This document shows, in pieces, positions 47,194-55,647 of a DNA stretch of 64,000 nucleotides. The DNA lies in the NCBI RefSeq assembly GCF_015209595.1, contig NZ_JADEYS010000024.1, positions 1-64,000 on the forward strand, given 5' to 3'. The notes under the pieces were generated by a model, which saw only the letters and a program-made list of their open reading frames with translations, searched no databases and was not told the DNA's origin. The translations under genes and the position numbers were made by a program. Source of the DNA: Pontibacterium sinense. Lineage in GTDB: Bacteria > Pseudomonadota > Gammaproteobacteria > Pseudomonadales > Balneatricaceae. Every line of letters begins with the position of its first letter. Position 1 is the first letter of the stretch.

Positions 47194-47891
47194 AACTTGA
47201 ATCGTTGATCGAAGGCCGCTTGATCAAACGCTACAAGCGCTTCCTGGCAGATGTCGAGTTATCGGATGGTACACAGGTGACGGCACATTGTCCCAATACC
47301 GGATCGATGAAGCACTGTGCCGAACCGGGAAGTCGGGTCTGGTTACTGGACTCTGGAAATCCCAAGCGTAAGTATCCGTTGGGCTGGGAGCTGGTGGAGA
47401 TTGATCAGCAGCATTTGTGTTGCATTAACACCGGTCGTGCTAATCATCTGATCCGTGAAGCGATTGAGAACGGTGTGATTAGCGAGCTGCAGGGCTATAG
47501 TTCCATCCGTCAGGAAGTGAAATACGGAGAGAACAGCCGTATCGATCTGCTGCTGGAGGATGAGCATAAGCCTAAGGCGTATGTTGAGATTAAAAACCTG
47601 ACGCTACTGGAAGAGGACAACTGGGGCAGTTTTCCCGATGCTGTCACTACGCGTGGTGCCAAACATCTGGTTGAGTTGATGTCGATGGTTGAGCAGGGAC
47701 ATCGTGCCGTGATGGTGTTCTGCGTGCCACATGAAGGGATCAAGCGGGCCCGTCCGGCGGATCAGATTGACCCTAAATACGGCCAGTTATTGCGTGAAGC
47801 TGCGCAGGCCGGGGTGGAAGTGCTGGCCTATGGTGCGAGTCTGACGGAATCGGAAGTCCGCATCAGTCACCCTGTGCCGGTTTTTTTGTAA
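47190..47891 (+). CDS. sfsA: Sugar fermentation stimulation protein SfsA
   Basis: SfsA is a conserved DNA-binding/nuclease-like protein; extra copies stimulate maltose use in E. coli, but its real role is unclear. The 233 residues include the N-terminal OB-like part ([22 protein letters not shown]) and the PD-(D/E)xK-like core ([20 protein letters not shown]). It is coupled to the aminotransferase and sits on the other side of dksA, as in E. coli sfsA-dksA. Confidence 0.92.
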   Translation: MKLESLIEGRLIKRYKRFLADVELSDGTQVTAHCPNTGSMKHCAEPGSRVWLLDSGNPKRKYPLGWELVEIDQQHLCCINTGRANHLIREAIENGVISELQGYSSIRQEVKYGENSRIDLLLEDEHKPKAYVEIKNLTLLEEDNWGSFPDAVTTRGAKHLVELMSMVEQGHRAVMVFCVPHEGIKRARPADQIDPKYGQLLREAAQAGVEVLAYGASLTESEVRISHPVPVFL

Positions 47892-47910
47892 CGGGGAAAC
47901 GGACTATGCG

Positions 47911-47935
47911 GCTGACCTGATGGGTTCAGGTCAGC
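47911..47935. terminator. Hairpin between convergent sfsA and Rieske genes
   Basis: GCTGACCTGA (47911-47920) pairs perfectly with TCAGGTCAGC (47926-47935) around a five-base loop. It overlaps the last codons of the Rieske gene. No strong T run follows on either strand. Confidence 0.6.
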
Positions 47936-48282
47936 TGTTCTGCGGGAATCTGTGCATCAGATGTCGGCAGATTGACAATTATCTGGCCTTCAACGATTTC
48001 AAAGGCAACCGGGTCGAGATGGTCTTCGACACATGGGCCAGAGACACAAACACCATCTTCAATCCGAAAGAGTGCACCGTGTGTTGCGCACTGGATGTAT
48101 TGTTTCTCGAAATCGAGAAACTGATCGGGCATCCATTCCAGTGGAATGCTGCGGTGCGGACAGCTGTTGCGGTAGAGATAGAACTCATTCCTATAGTTGA
48201 TCAGTACCAGCTTAGTGGTACCGATATCAAATCCTTTAGCTTGTCCTGCTTCCAGCTGATCGGTGTGACAAAGAACGGTCAT
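47926..48282 (-). CDS. Rieske [2Fe-2S] protein, ferredoxin type
   Basis: The 118-residue cytosolic protein has the Rieske cluster ligands Cys41-x-His43 (CPHRS) and Cys65-x2-His68 (CATHG), typical of small ferredoxins or regulatory subunits of oxygenases and NirD-like proteins. No oxygenase or reductase gene is adjacent, so its electron partner is unknown. TGAGGA precedes the ATG at 48282; an upstream extension is rejected. Confidence 0.85.
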   Translation of the reverse strand: MTVLCHTDQLEAGQAKGFDIGTTKLVLINYRNEFYLYRNSCPHRSIPLEWMPDQFLDFEKQYIQCATHGALFRIEDGVCVSGPCVEDHLDPVAFEIVEGQIIVNLPTSDAQIPAEQLT

Positions 48283-48475
48283 TATTTTCCTCAGAGTAGA
48301 TCGTATTGAGCAGCCTGTTGTTATGGCGCTAACCATACTGCAGTTGTGCTACCTGGGGAATGGGGTGGGTAGCATCTTGAAATGGATTAATGCGTTGCTG
48401 AAAGCATATCATCCGCAAACTTGCTGAACCGCTTATACTACCGGCATCTTCATTTTCAGACTGAGAACGCCTCAA

Positions 48476-49324
48476 TTGCGATCGACCGGATTTTCCCGAT
48501 CTCCTGCTTTACTGCTGCTGGCCTTAGGACTGTCGCTATTGCTGCATCTGTTGGTCCTACTGGTGGCTGGAAATGACGTGCCTAAGCTGGTCGAGTTGCC
48601 GGGGCAGCATCGCCTGTTACAGGTCTCTATCGGTGCTAAGGCGCCAGCTGCTTCGCTGCAAGCGTCACCGATGCTTCAACACGCTCAATCAACACCGGTA
48701 TCGTTCGATCCACCCGCACCTCTGCCAGAAACAACACCGGTACAGCAGAGACCCGCGGACGGTATGGCAGGTGTTAAATCACCTGCGGCAGAGCCAGCAA
48801 AGATGATCCCGTCCCATTTTGTTCCTGAGCCATCAAAAAGCCCTGAACCTAGACCCGTTGAATTGAAGCCAGCGGAGAAGCCCTTGGTCGCGGCTAAAGA
48901 GACTAAATCGCCTCAAACTGTTGAACCGGTTGCCCCAACTTCGGTGGCAAAAGAACACCCGTCCGAAAGACACCAGTCCGAGATACCTGCGAAAGCCTTG
49001 TCCGCTCACACAGATGCGTCTGCGAGCCGTGAGCAGCAGGCCCGTTATGTCGCTGCCAGCTACCGTCATCAAACGGCCGTGCCTTATCCGAAATTGGCCC
49101 GTCGACGCGGGCAGGAGGGGACGGTTTGGCTCAATGTGCAGGTAGATACAGCGGGTGAGGTGTCTGATATTGAGGTGCTGGAGTCGTCCGGTTTTTCTCA
49201 GCTTGATCAGGCTGCACTAAAGACCGTACGCCGATGGCATTTTATTGCGGCCCGTCGGGATGGTCAGGCTGAGGTGTCTTATGTGAAGATACCGGTTAAA
49301 TTTCAATTGGATAAGTCGCAATGA
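48476..49324 (+). CDS. tonB: Energy transducer TonB
   Basis: TonB passes proton-motive force energy from the inner membrane to outer-membrane receptors. The 282 residues have one N-terminal helix (about 10-31), a long Pro/Ala/Glu/Lys-rich periplasmic span (about 55-185), and the C-terminal TonB domain (about 195-280; AVPYPKLARRRGQEGTVWLNV in parts, LKTVRRWHF). The start is TTG at 48476, giving the membrane anchor directly; confidence in the exact start is moderate. It overlaps the permease gene by four bases. ExbB and ExbD are not in the window. Confidence 0.88.
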   Translation: MRSTGFSRSPALLLLALGLSLLLHLLVLLVAGNDVPKLVELPGQHRLLQVSIGAKAPAASLQASPMLQHAQSTPVSFDPPAPLPETTPVQQRPADGMAGVKSPAAEPAKMIPSHFVPEPSKSPEPRPVELKPAEKPLVAAKETKSPQTVEPVAPTSVAKEHPSERHQSEIPAKALSAHTDASASREQQARYVAASYRHQTAVPYPKLARRRGQEGTVWLNVQVDTAGEVSDIEVLESSGFSQLDQAALKTVRRWHFIAARRDGQAEVSYVKIPVKFQLDKSQ

Positions 49325-50322
49325 TGCCCGCCGGAGCGTTACACCCCCGAACCTTGTTGATCGTGCTCTTGGCCGCGACGCCTTTGGTGATCTGGTTGGC
49401 GCTGCAGACCGGGGAGTTGGTGATGTCGCCCGCCGATCTTTGGACGCCGGATAGTCTGGCGCATCAGGTATTTGTGGAGCTGCGTCTGCCACGCCTCTGT
49501 CTGACCCTGTTGGCCGGTGCGTTATTAGGAGTCACGGGTGCGGCGGTACAGGCGATGTTTCGTAACCCTCTGGCGGATCCCAGCTTGATTGGTGTTTCCG
49601 CAGGCGCGGGGTTTGCCGCTGTAGCGATGCTGGTACTCGGCGATGCGGTGGTCTCTCAGATGGGTGCAGTTGCGTTACCGTTGAGTGCTTTTGTGGGTGG
49701 TTTGCTGGCAACGGGATTGGTATTTCGTATTGGACGGGGTGTTGACGGAGTGTCGGTTACGACGATGTTGCTGGTGGGGATTGCGATCAATGCGATCGCC
49801 GCATCCGGTATCAGTGCGTTGAAGTATTTCTCCGATGCATTCACGTTACGGCAGGTGGTGTTCTGGCTGATGGGTGGTTTACAGCATCAGGGGTGGCAGG
49901 CCGTCTGGACGTTGATGCTCATTGCTCTTCCGGTGTTGGTGGGTTTGTTCAGTCAGGGGCGTATTCTAAATCTATTGTTGCTGGGGGAGCGTCAGGCTGC
50001 GCTGCTTGGCGTCTCCGTGGTGCGTTGTCACCGTATTCTGATTTTACTCAGTGCCTTGGGTGTGGGGGCGGTTGTTGCCGTCGGCGGCATGATTGGTTTC
50101 GTGGGGTTAGTTGTGCCCCATCTGGTGCGTTTGTTGATTGGTCCGGATAATCGCTATCTATTACCGCTGGCCGCATTGCTGGGTGCACTGTTTCTGACGT
50201 TGGCGGATATTGTTGCCCGCGTGATTATCTCACCGGCAGAGATGCCATTGGGTGTGGTGACTGCATTAGTGGGTGGGCCGTTCTTCCTGATGATGATTGT
50301 CTACCGGCGGCGGGGAGCGTGA
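49321..50322 (+). CDS. hmuU: Iron/heme ABC transporter permease (FecCD family)
   Basis: The 333-residue permease has about ten helices and the BtuC/FecCD motifs: RLPRLCLTLLAGALLGVTGAAVQAMFRNPLADPSLIG in parts, GFVGLVVPHLVRLLIGPDNR, and ADIVARVI. It would move heme or a ferric siderophore through the inner membrane. The neighbouring ATPase and tonB support iron or heme uptake. The symbol is tentative, since the substrate cannot be read from the sequence. It overlaps both neighbours by four bases. Confidence 0.88.
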   Translation: MMPAGALHPRTLLIVLLAATPLVIWLALQTGELVMSPADLWTPDSLAHQVFVELRLPRLCLTLLAGALLGVTGAAVQAMFRNPLADPSLIGVSAGAGFAAVAMLVLGDAVVSQMGAVALPLSAFVGGLLATGLVFRIGRGVDGVSVTTMLLVGIAINAIAASGISALKYFSDAFTLRQVVFWLMGGLQHQGWQAVWTLMLIALPVLVGLFSQGRILNLLLLGERQAALLGVSVVRCHRILILLSALGVGAVVAVGGMIGFVGLVVPHLVRLLIGPDNRYLLPLAALLGALFLTLADIVARVIISPAEMPLGVVTALVGGPFFLMMIVYRRRGA

Positions 50323-51101
50323 TGATGTTGAACGTTAATGTGCAGCAATTTTGCCGCGCTGGTCGCTGTCTGCTACAAGACATTGAGCTGCAGTTTGCGG
50401 CATCGGGGTTCAGTGTCATTCTGGGACCCAATGGTGCGGGTAAGTCGACACTGCTTAAGCTGATCGCCGGACAGGATAAAATTGAGCAAGGCAGGGTCCG
50501 ATTGGATGGCACGGATATTCACGCCATCGATCTTTCAGCACGTGCCTGTCGTTTGGCGATGCTGACACAGGAACATCCACTGAACTTCCCGTTTTCAGTG
50601 TTGGATGTGGTACGAATGGGGTGTTATCCGTTAGGTCTGAGCGACGAAGCATCCGCACATAAGGCGCAGACGTTATTGAAGCAAATGGAGTTAGCCGGAT
50701 TAGCTTTACGCAACTATCTGACGTTATCCGGTGGTGAAAAGCAGCGGGTACAGATGGCGCGTGTACTGGCCCAGTTGGGTGAAGAGTCACAGTTGCTCTT
50801 ACTGGATGAACCGCTAACCGGGATGGATCTGCGTCATCAGCATCTGACGTTGGATTATCTGCGACAGCTGGCGCAAACAGGACTGCGCGTGATCGCTGTG
50901 TTGCATGACCCCCTGTTAGCCGCACAATATGCAGATCATCTGATTCTGCTTAAGCAGGGCCAGCTGAAAGCTGAGGGCGATCTGACGACGGTATGGAACG
51001 ATGCAACGTTAAGTGATCTATATGATCTGCCACTGCGGGTATCGCTGGATGCAGGCATCCCACGATTGGAGGCGCTAGCTGATAATCTCTTCGGAGCGTA
51101 G
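50319..51101 (+). CDS. hmuV: Heme/iron ABC transporter ATP-binding protein
   Basis: The 260-residue ATPase has Walker A GPNGAGKST, signature LSGGEKQRVQMARVLAQL, Walker B LLLLDEPLTGMD and the H-loop histidine in VLHDPLLAA. It resembles HmuV of heme importers. The periplasmic binding protein that should complete the system is absent from this operon. The last 27 bases overlap the 3' end of the convergent gene. Confidence 0.88.
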   Translation: MMMLNVNVQQFCRAGRCLLQDIELQFAASGFSVILGPNGAGKSTLLKLIAGQDKIEQGRVRLDGTDIHAIDLSARACRLAMLTQEHPLNFPFSVLDVVRMGCYPLGLSDEASAHKAQTLLKQMELAGLALRNYLTLSGGEKQRVQMARVLAQLGEESQLLLLDEPLTGMDLRHQHLTLDYLRQLAQTGLRVIAVLHDPLLAAQYADHLILLKQGQLKAEGDLTTVWNDATLSDLYDLPLRVSLDAGIPRLEALADNLFGA

Positions 51102-52595
51102 GCGTTCCAGTACATGGTTGATGCTGTCGTCGTCATCCGTGTCGACCACAATGGTGTAATCCTGCTCGTCTTCGTTCAGTGTCTGTTCGTGTTGCAACTG
51201 CTGTCGCATCACATCGATATCCGCATCTGAGGCATCGATCCCCTCATTGACGCGACGTTTGAGGCGCGCTTCGATCAGCTTTTGCTCGCACTGACAGGAC
51301 ACAATACGCATAGGTACATGCAGTTGCTGGCTTAGCTCGAAGTAGCTGCGACGGGTGCGATAGCGGATATTGGTTGCATCAACGATCACCGAGTAGCCGG
51401 CTTTTAACAAGGCTCGGGTGATATCTTGCAGATGGTTATAGGTACGGGCGTTCATCTCTGCACCGTACAGTTCTAGCTTTTCACCTTTGAGCGATAATTC
51501 ACGATAAAGCCGCTTGCGTTCGACATCGGAACGTACGCGAATCGCGCCTATTTCATCCAGTAATTGTTGGCTGAAATAGCTTTTGCCGGTACCGGACACA
51601 CCATGCATCAGATACAGCACGGGGTGCGGGGTGCGGGCGTAGTGTTCGGTCAGGCTCAAATATCGACGCAAGCCATTCAGGTCTGGCTCAGTTCCGATCA
51701 CCGATACTTTGGCGCGCACCATCGCGCGGTAAGATTTGTAAAAATTCAGCAACTGTACGCCGCGATAATCGCCGCACAGTTCAAGGTAACGGTTAAGGCA
51801 GCGATTGGCCCAACGGAACTGTTCGTTGGCTTCGAGGTCCATCAGCAGGAACGCAATATCGGAGATGGTATCGATCCAGCGGAATTGCAGGTTAAATTCG
51901 ATACAGTCGAACAGGCGCAGTTCATCGTTGAACAGGTTGATATTCGCCAGATGAAGATCACCATGGCATTCACGGACCCGCCCCTGCGTTTTGCGTTCAC
52001 GAATCAGGTTGGTGAGTTCGCGAAAACTCTGGGCAGTATGGTTGGACAGATGCTGCAGCTGAGACCAGTCGTTCAGATCATTGATCTGATCGCCGATATG
52101 GAGAAAGTTATCGGACACAACGTCCCAGATGGTGTTGGTTTCACCCCAGGGGCTGTCAGGGGCAACGCGGGGGATACGATCATGAAAGTCGGCGATCTGC
52201 TCGGCTAGCATATCGATCCAGTCAGCCTCAAAGCGTTTTGCCTGCAACAGCAGATCCAGACGCTGCTCCGGATTGAACTGGCGCATGCGTACCGCGTACT
52301 CGATCGGTTCACCTTCGCCGTCGATCACCGGATTTTCAAATGTGCCACAAATGGGTACCACGGATTCGTAGATATCCGGTGCCAGCCGCTGGTTGAGGCG
52401 CAGTTCTTCTTCGCAGAAGAACTTGCGTTTATCCAGCGATGTGAAGTCCAGAAACCCGAAATCAACCGGCTTTTTGACCTTATAGGCGTAGTCGCCCGTC
52501 AGAAACAGCCAGGAGATATGAGTTTCAATCACCTGTATGTCTTTGACCGGATGAGGGTAGGCCGAGGCCATTCTTAAAGTATCGGTTAGCGTCAT
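51075..52595 (-). CDS. Fused aminoglycoside phosphotransferase-like / P-loop kinase protein
   Basis: The 506 residues combine an N-terminal APH/choline kinase-like domain, with the catalytic loop HGDLHLANIN (211-220) and the metal aspartate in FDCIEFN (230), and a C-terminal zeta-toxin/polynucleotide-kinase-like P-loop domain with Walker A GVSGTGKS (332-339). The fusion is widespread in Proteobacteria and its substrate is unknown. It is not evidence of aminoglycoside resistance. It is convergent with, and overlaps, the hmuV gene; its start faces mrcB at 46 bases. Confidence 0.85.
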   Translation of the reverse strand: MTLTDTLRMASAYPHPVKDIQVIETHISWLFLTGDYAYKVKKPVDFGFLDFTSLDKRKFFCEEELRLNQRLAPDIYESVVPICGTFENPVIDGEGEPIEYAVRMRQFNPEQRLDLLLQAKRFEADWIDMLAEQIADFHDRIPRVAPDSPWGETNTIWDVVSDNFLHIGDQINDLNDWSQLQHLSNHTAQSFRELTNLIRERKTQGRVRECHGDLHLANINLFNDELRLFDCIEFNLQFRWIDTISDIAFLLMDLEANEQFRWANRCLNRYLELCGDYRGVQLLNFYKSYRAMVRAKVSVIGTEPDLNGLRRYLSLTEHYARTPHPVLYLMHGVSGTGKSYFSQQLLDEIGAIRVRSDVERKRLYRELSLKGEKLELYGAEMNARTYNHLQDITRALLKAGYSVIVDATNIRYRTRRSYFELSQQLHVPMRIVSCQCEQKLIEARLKRRVNEGIDASDADIDVMRQQLQHEQTLNEDEQDYTIVVDTDDDDSINHVLERLRSEEIIS

Positions 52596-52640
52596 GGGGT
52601 GTCTGTATCACCTTGTTTAGGAAGACATTATACTTAGCCA

Positions 52641-54980
52641 ATGACAAAAAAGAGAGCACCTAATTCCCGTCGTCGTCGCAGTAAGGCGATAAAGAAGCGT
52701 TCTTTCCTCTCCCGCTTTGGTGGCATTTTACTCAAACTGACGTTGGTCCTGATGGTTGTGGGCGGCATTGGTTTGATCTATCTGGATGCCCAGGTACGGG
52801 ATAAATTTGAGGGAAAACGTTGGGCATTGCCTGCAAAAGTTTATGCCCGTCCGCTGGAACTGTATGTTGGCCAGAAGCTGAGTGTGTCTGACCTGAAGCG
52901 CGAGCTGCAAGGGCTGGGGTATGCTTCGGTGAAGAAAAGCACCCGGCCGGGCACGATGGAAGTCGCCCGTACCCGTGTCCGTGTTTTTACCCGTGGCTTC
53001 TTCTTCCCCGATGGTGAAGAACCGCAGCGCCACATGCTGATCAGTTTCAAGGGCAACAGTATCAGCTCAATCCGGTCGGCGTCCGGGCAGCCGGTATCGC
53101 TGGCCCGGCTGGAACCGGTTTTAATCGGTGGTATCTATACCAAAGAAAATGAAGACCGTGATCTGATCCGCTTAGATCAGGCCCCCGACAGTTTGCGTCA
53201 GGCGTTGATCGCCGTGGAGGATCGCGACTTTTACGATCACGCAGGTGTATCGGTGCGCGGTATTGCACGTGCGATGTGGGTGAATGTGCGCAGTGGTCGT
53301 TTTGCGCAAGGGGGCAGCACCCTGACTCAGCAGCTGGTGAAAAACTTTTATCTGACGTCCGACCGTACGCTGGCGCGCAAGCTGCTTGAAATCCCGATGG
53401 CACTGTTGCTGGATGCGCACTATGAAAAAGATGAGATCCTGGAAGCCTATCTGAACGAGGTATACCTGGGACAGTCTGGTGCCCGCGCTGTGCATGGTTT
53501 TGGTTTGGCCAGTCAGTACTACTTCGCCCGTCCGATTCACGAACTGCAGTTGCATCAGGTGGCTTTGCTGGTGGGGTTGGTAAAAGGGCCATCTTTTTAT
53601 GATCCGCGACGTAATCCCGAACGCTCGAAAAAGCGTCGTAATTTGGTACTGCGTCTCTTGGCGGACGGTGGTGATATCACTGAAGCGGAGATGCTCAAAG
53701 CGCAAAAACTACCGTTGGGTGTGGTGAAGCAGCAAAGCCTGTTGAAGGGCGCGTATCCGGCCTATCTTGATCTGGTTAAACGCCAGTTGCGCGAAGAGTA
53801 TCCAGAGGAAGCGCTAAGTTCAGAAGGCCTGCGTGTTTTCACCAGCCTTGACCCTACCGTACAGGCACGTGCAGAAACGGCTCTGGTGAAAACAGTCTCC
53901 CGATTGCAAAAACGCTTTGGTCAGCGAGCCGATAGATTACAGGGAGGCATGGTCGTGACTGACCCTCAAACGGCTGAAGTACTGGCGGTTGTTGGGGGGA
54001 AAAATACCCGTTATCAAGGGTTTAACCGAGCTCTGGACGCCCGTCGACCCATCGGATCATTGGTGAAGCCCGCTGTATTTCTGGCCGCGTTGGAGGAGGG
54101 GTATACCTTGGCCTCGCTGCTGGACGATGCACCCATTCGGGTGGAGATGGAAGACGGTCAGATCTGGGAACCGCGAAATTTTGACAAAAAAAGCCATGGT
54201 CAGGTTGCCTTGCACCGGTCGTTGTCTAATTCATACAACCTCAGTACCGCTCAGTTAGGGATGAGCATTGGGCTGGATAACGTGGCTGAGATGCTTAAGC
54301 GTCTGGGGATGGAACGAGACCCTAAACGCTATCCTTCGCTGTTGCTGGGCGCTGAGTCGATGACGCCATTTGAGGTGGCGACCCTTTATCAGACGATCGC
54401 GGCAAACGGATTCAGGATGCCGATGCGGGCTATCCGTCTGGTTACTACGTCTGAAGGCGAGGAGTTATCGCGTTATCCCTTAGAGGTTGACCAGGCAGTA
54501 TCTGCATCTCAGATGCATCTGATCCAGTATGCGTTACAAGAAGTGGTGCGTGAAGGAACAGCACGTTATGTCTACAGTCAGTTGCCTGCATCGCTGAACG
54601 TTGCAGGAAAAACTGGCACCAGTAACGGTCAGAGAGACAGCTGGTTTGCAGGTTTTGCGGGTAACCGTCTGGCCGTCGTCTGGTTGGGACGGGATGACAA
54701 TTCAAAGTTACCGTTTACCGGATCGGGTGGTGCGTTGCGTGCGTGGACAGAATATATTCGTCGCGAGCAACCCGAACCGTTTCTGGCAGCCTATCCTGAA
54801 GGTGTGGAATACCACTGGGTTGATGAAAAAAGTGGTTATCTGTCGGATGAGTTGTGCGAAGGTGCTCAGCAGGTACCCTTTATTGTGGGTACTGAGCCAA
54901 AAGACGAAGTGGACTGTGGTCAGCGAGATCCGGTGCAGCGCTCTTTCAGGTGGTTTCAGCAGTGGTTCCGGCAGGAATAA
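52641..54980 (+). CDS. mrcB: Penicillin-binding protein 1b
   Basis: PBP1b is a bifunctional inner-membrane peptidoglycan synthase. Its 779 residues have a basic cytoplasmic tail (1-22), a helix (about 28-48), a UB2H domain (about 65-150) that binds LpoB, a GT51 glycosyltransferase domain with catalytic Glu193 (EDRDFYDH) and GGSTLTQQLVKN, and a transpeptidase domain with Ser473 in SLVK, SYN at 531-533 and KTGT at 657-660. All catalytic motifs are intact. The following lipoprotein gene may be functionally linked. Confidence 0.96.
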   Translation: MTKKRAPNSRRRRSKAIKKRSFLSRFGGILLKLTLVLMVVGGIGLIYLDAQVRDKFEGKRWALPAKVYARPLELYVGQKLSVSDLKRELQGLGYASVKKSTRPGTMEVARTRVRVFTRGFFFPDGEEPQRHMLISFKGNSISSIRSASGQPVSLARLEPVLIGGIYTKENEDRDLIRLDQAPDSLRQALIAVEDRDFYDHAGVSVRGIARAMWVNVRSGRFAQGGSTLTQQLVKNFYLTSDRTLARKLLEIPMALLLDAHYEKDEILEAYLNEVYLGQSGARAVHGFGLASQYYFARPIHELQLHQVALLVGLVKGPSFYDPRRNPERSKKRRNLVLRLLADGGDITEAEMLKAQKLPLGVVKQQSLLKGAYPAYLDLVKRQLREEYPEEALSSEGLRVFTSLDPTVQARAETALVKTVSRLQKRFGQRADRLQGGMVVTDPQTAEVLAVVGGKNTRYQGFNRALDARRPIGSLVKPAVFLAALEEGYTLASLLDDAPIRVEMEDGQIWEPRNFDKKSHGQVALHRSLSNSYNLSTAQLGMSIGLDNVAEMLKRLGMERDPKRYPSLLLGAESMTPFEVATLYQTIAANGFRMPMRAIRLVTTSEGEELSRYPLEVDQAVSASQMHLIQYALQEVVREGTARYVYSQLPASLNVAGKTGTSNGQRDSWFAGFAGNRLAVVWLGRDDNSKLPFTGSGGALRAWTEYIRREQPEPFLAAYPEGVEYHWVDEKSGYLSDELCEGAQQVPFIVGTEPKDEVDCGQRDPVQRSFRWFQQWFRQE

Positions 54981-55037
54981 TCATGATGAGCCCCGACCGG
55001 GCTTATCTGGAATGGACAGTAAAATAGGGTGAACGAG

Positions 55038-55640
55038 ATGCGTAAACTGGGGTTGTTGGCGTGTACGCTGATACTGACCGGCTGTGTGGGTGGCGGTAAA
55101 AATATTGCCCCGATTGAAGATCGCAGTCGACCTGTGGTGCCTCGTGCGCAGGTACCGCCGCCTTCAGGATCGATCATCAATGCACCGGTGGAAAGTGGCG
55201 TCACGGTGAATGCAATCGACCACCAACCTGTGCAGCAAGTGACACAGCGGGCACAGAGTGGAACTGAATCTACCAATGACAGTTGGGTCACGGCCCGTGC
55301 AGCAGAACGCGAACATCGGGTGAATCCCGCCGTAGTGGCGTTGCTGGACAGTGCCCGCACTCAGGCCCGATCAGGATCGTACAGTGCGGCAGCAAGCACG
55401 TTGGAGCGGGCGCAGCGGATTGCCCCGCGTGAGCCGGAAGTCTATTACGAGATGTCCCGCGTAAGGATGAAAGCGGGTGACTGGCAGCAAGCTGAGCAGT
55501 TGGCGCTGAAAGGGGTTCAGTTATCAGCTGGATCGGCGCCGATGATGAAAAAACTCTGGAACTTAATTGCCGATATTCGTGATGATGCCGGTGATCGTAC
55601 CGGTGCGCAGCGAGCCCGGATTAAAGCCCGCCGCTACTAA
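55038..55640 (+). CDS. TPR-type lipoprotein
   Basis: The 200-residue protein has a lipobox LTGC at residues 14-17 after MRKLGLLACTLI. An extended linker rich in Pro and Val runs to about residue 85, then helical tetratricopeptide-like repeats follow (ALLDSARTQARSGSYSAAASTLERAQRI and VYYEMSRVRMKAGDWQQAEQLALKG in parts). It follows mrcB at 57 bases in the same direction; a role as a peptidoglycan synthase partner is a guess from context. ATG at 55038 is used because the signal peptide begins there; a GTG lies nine bases upstream. Confidence 0.8.
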   Translation: MRKLGLLACTLILTGCVGGGKNIAPIEDRSRPVVPRAQVPPPSGSIINAPVESGVTVNAIDHQPVQQVTQRAQSGTESTNDSWVTARAAEREHRVNPAVVALLDSARTQARSGSYSAAASTLERAQRIAPREPEVYYEMSRVRMKAGDWQQAEQLALKGVQLSAGSAPMMKKLWNLIADIRDDAGDRTGAQRARIKARRY

Positions 55641-55647
55641 GTGTGTA

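Noticed and set aside
51075-52595. Aminoglycoside resistance gene
   Set aside because: Only the fold is shared; the fused P-loop kinase domain and wide occurrence point to a housekeeping phosphotransferase of unknown substrate.
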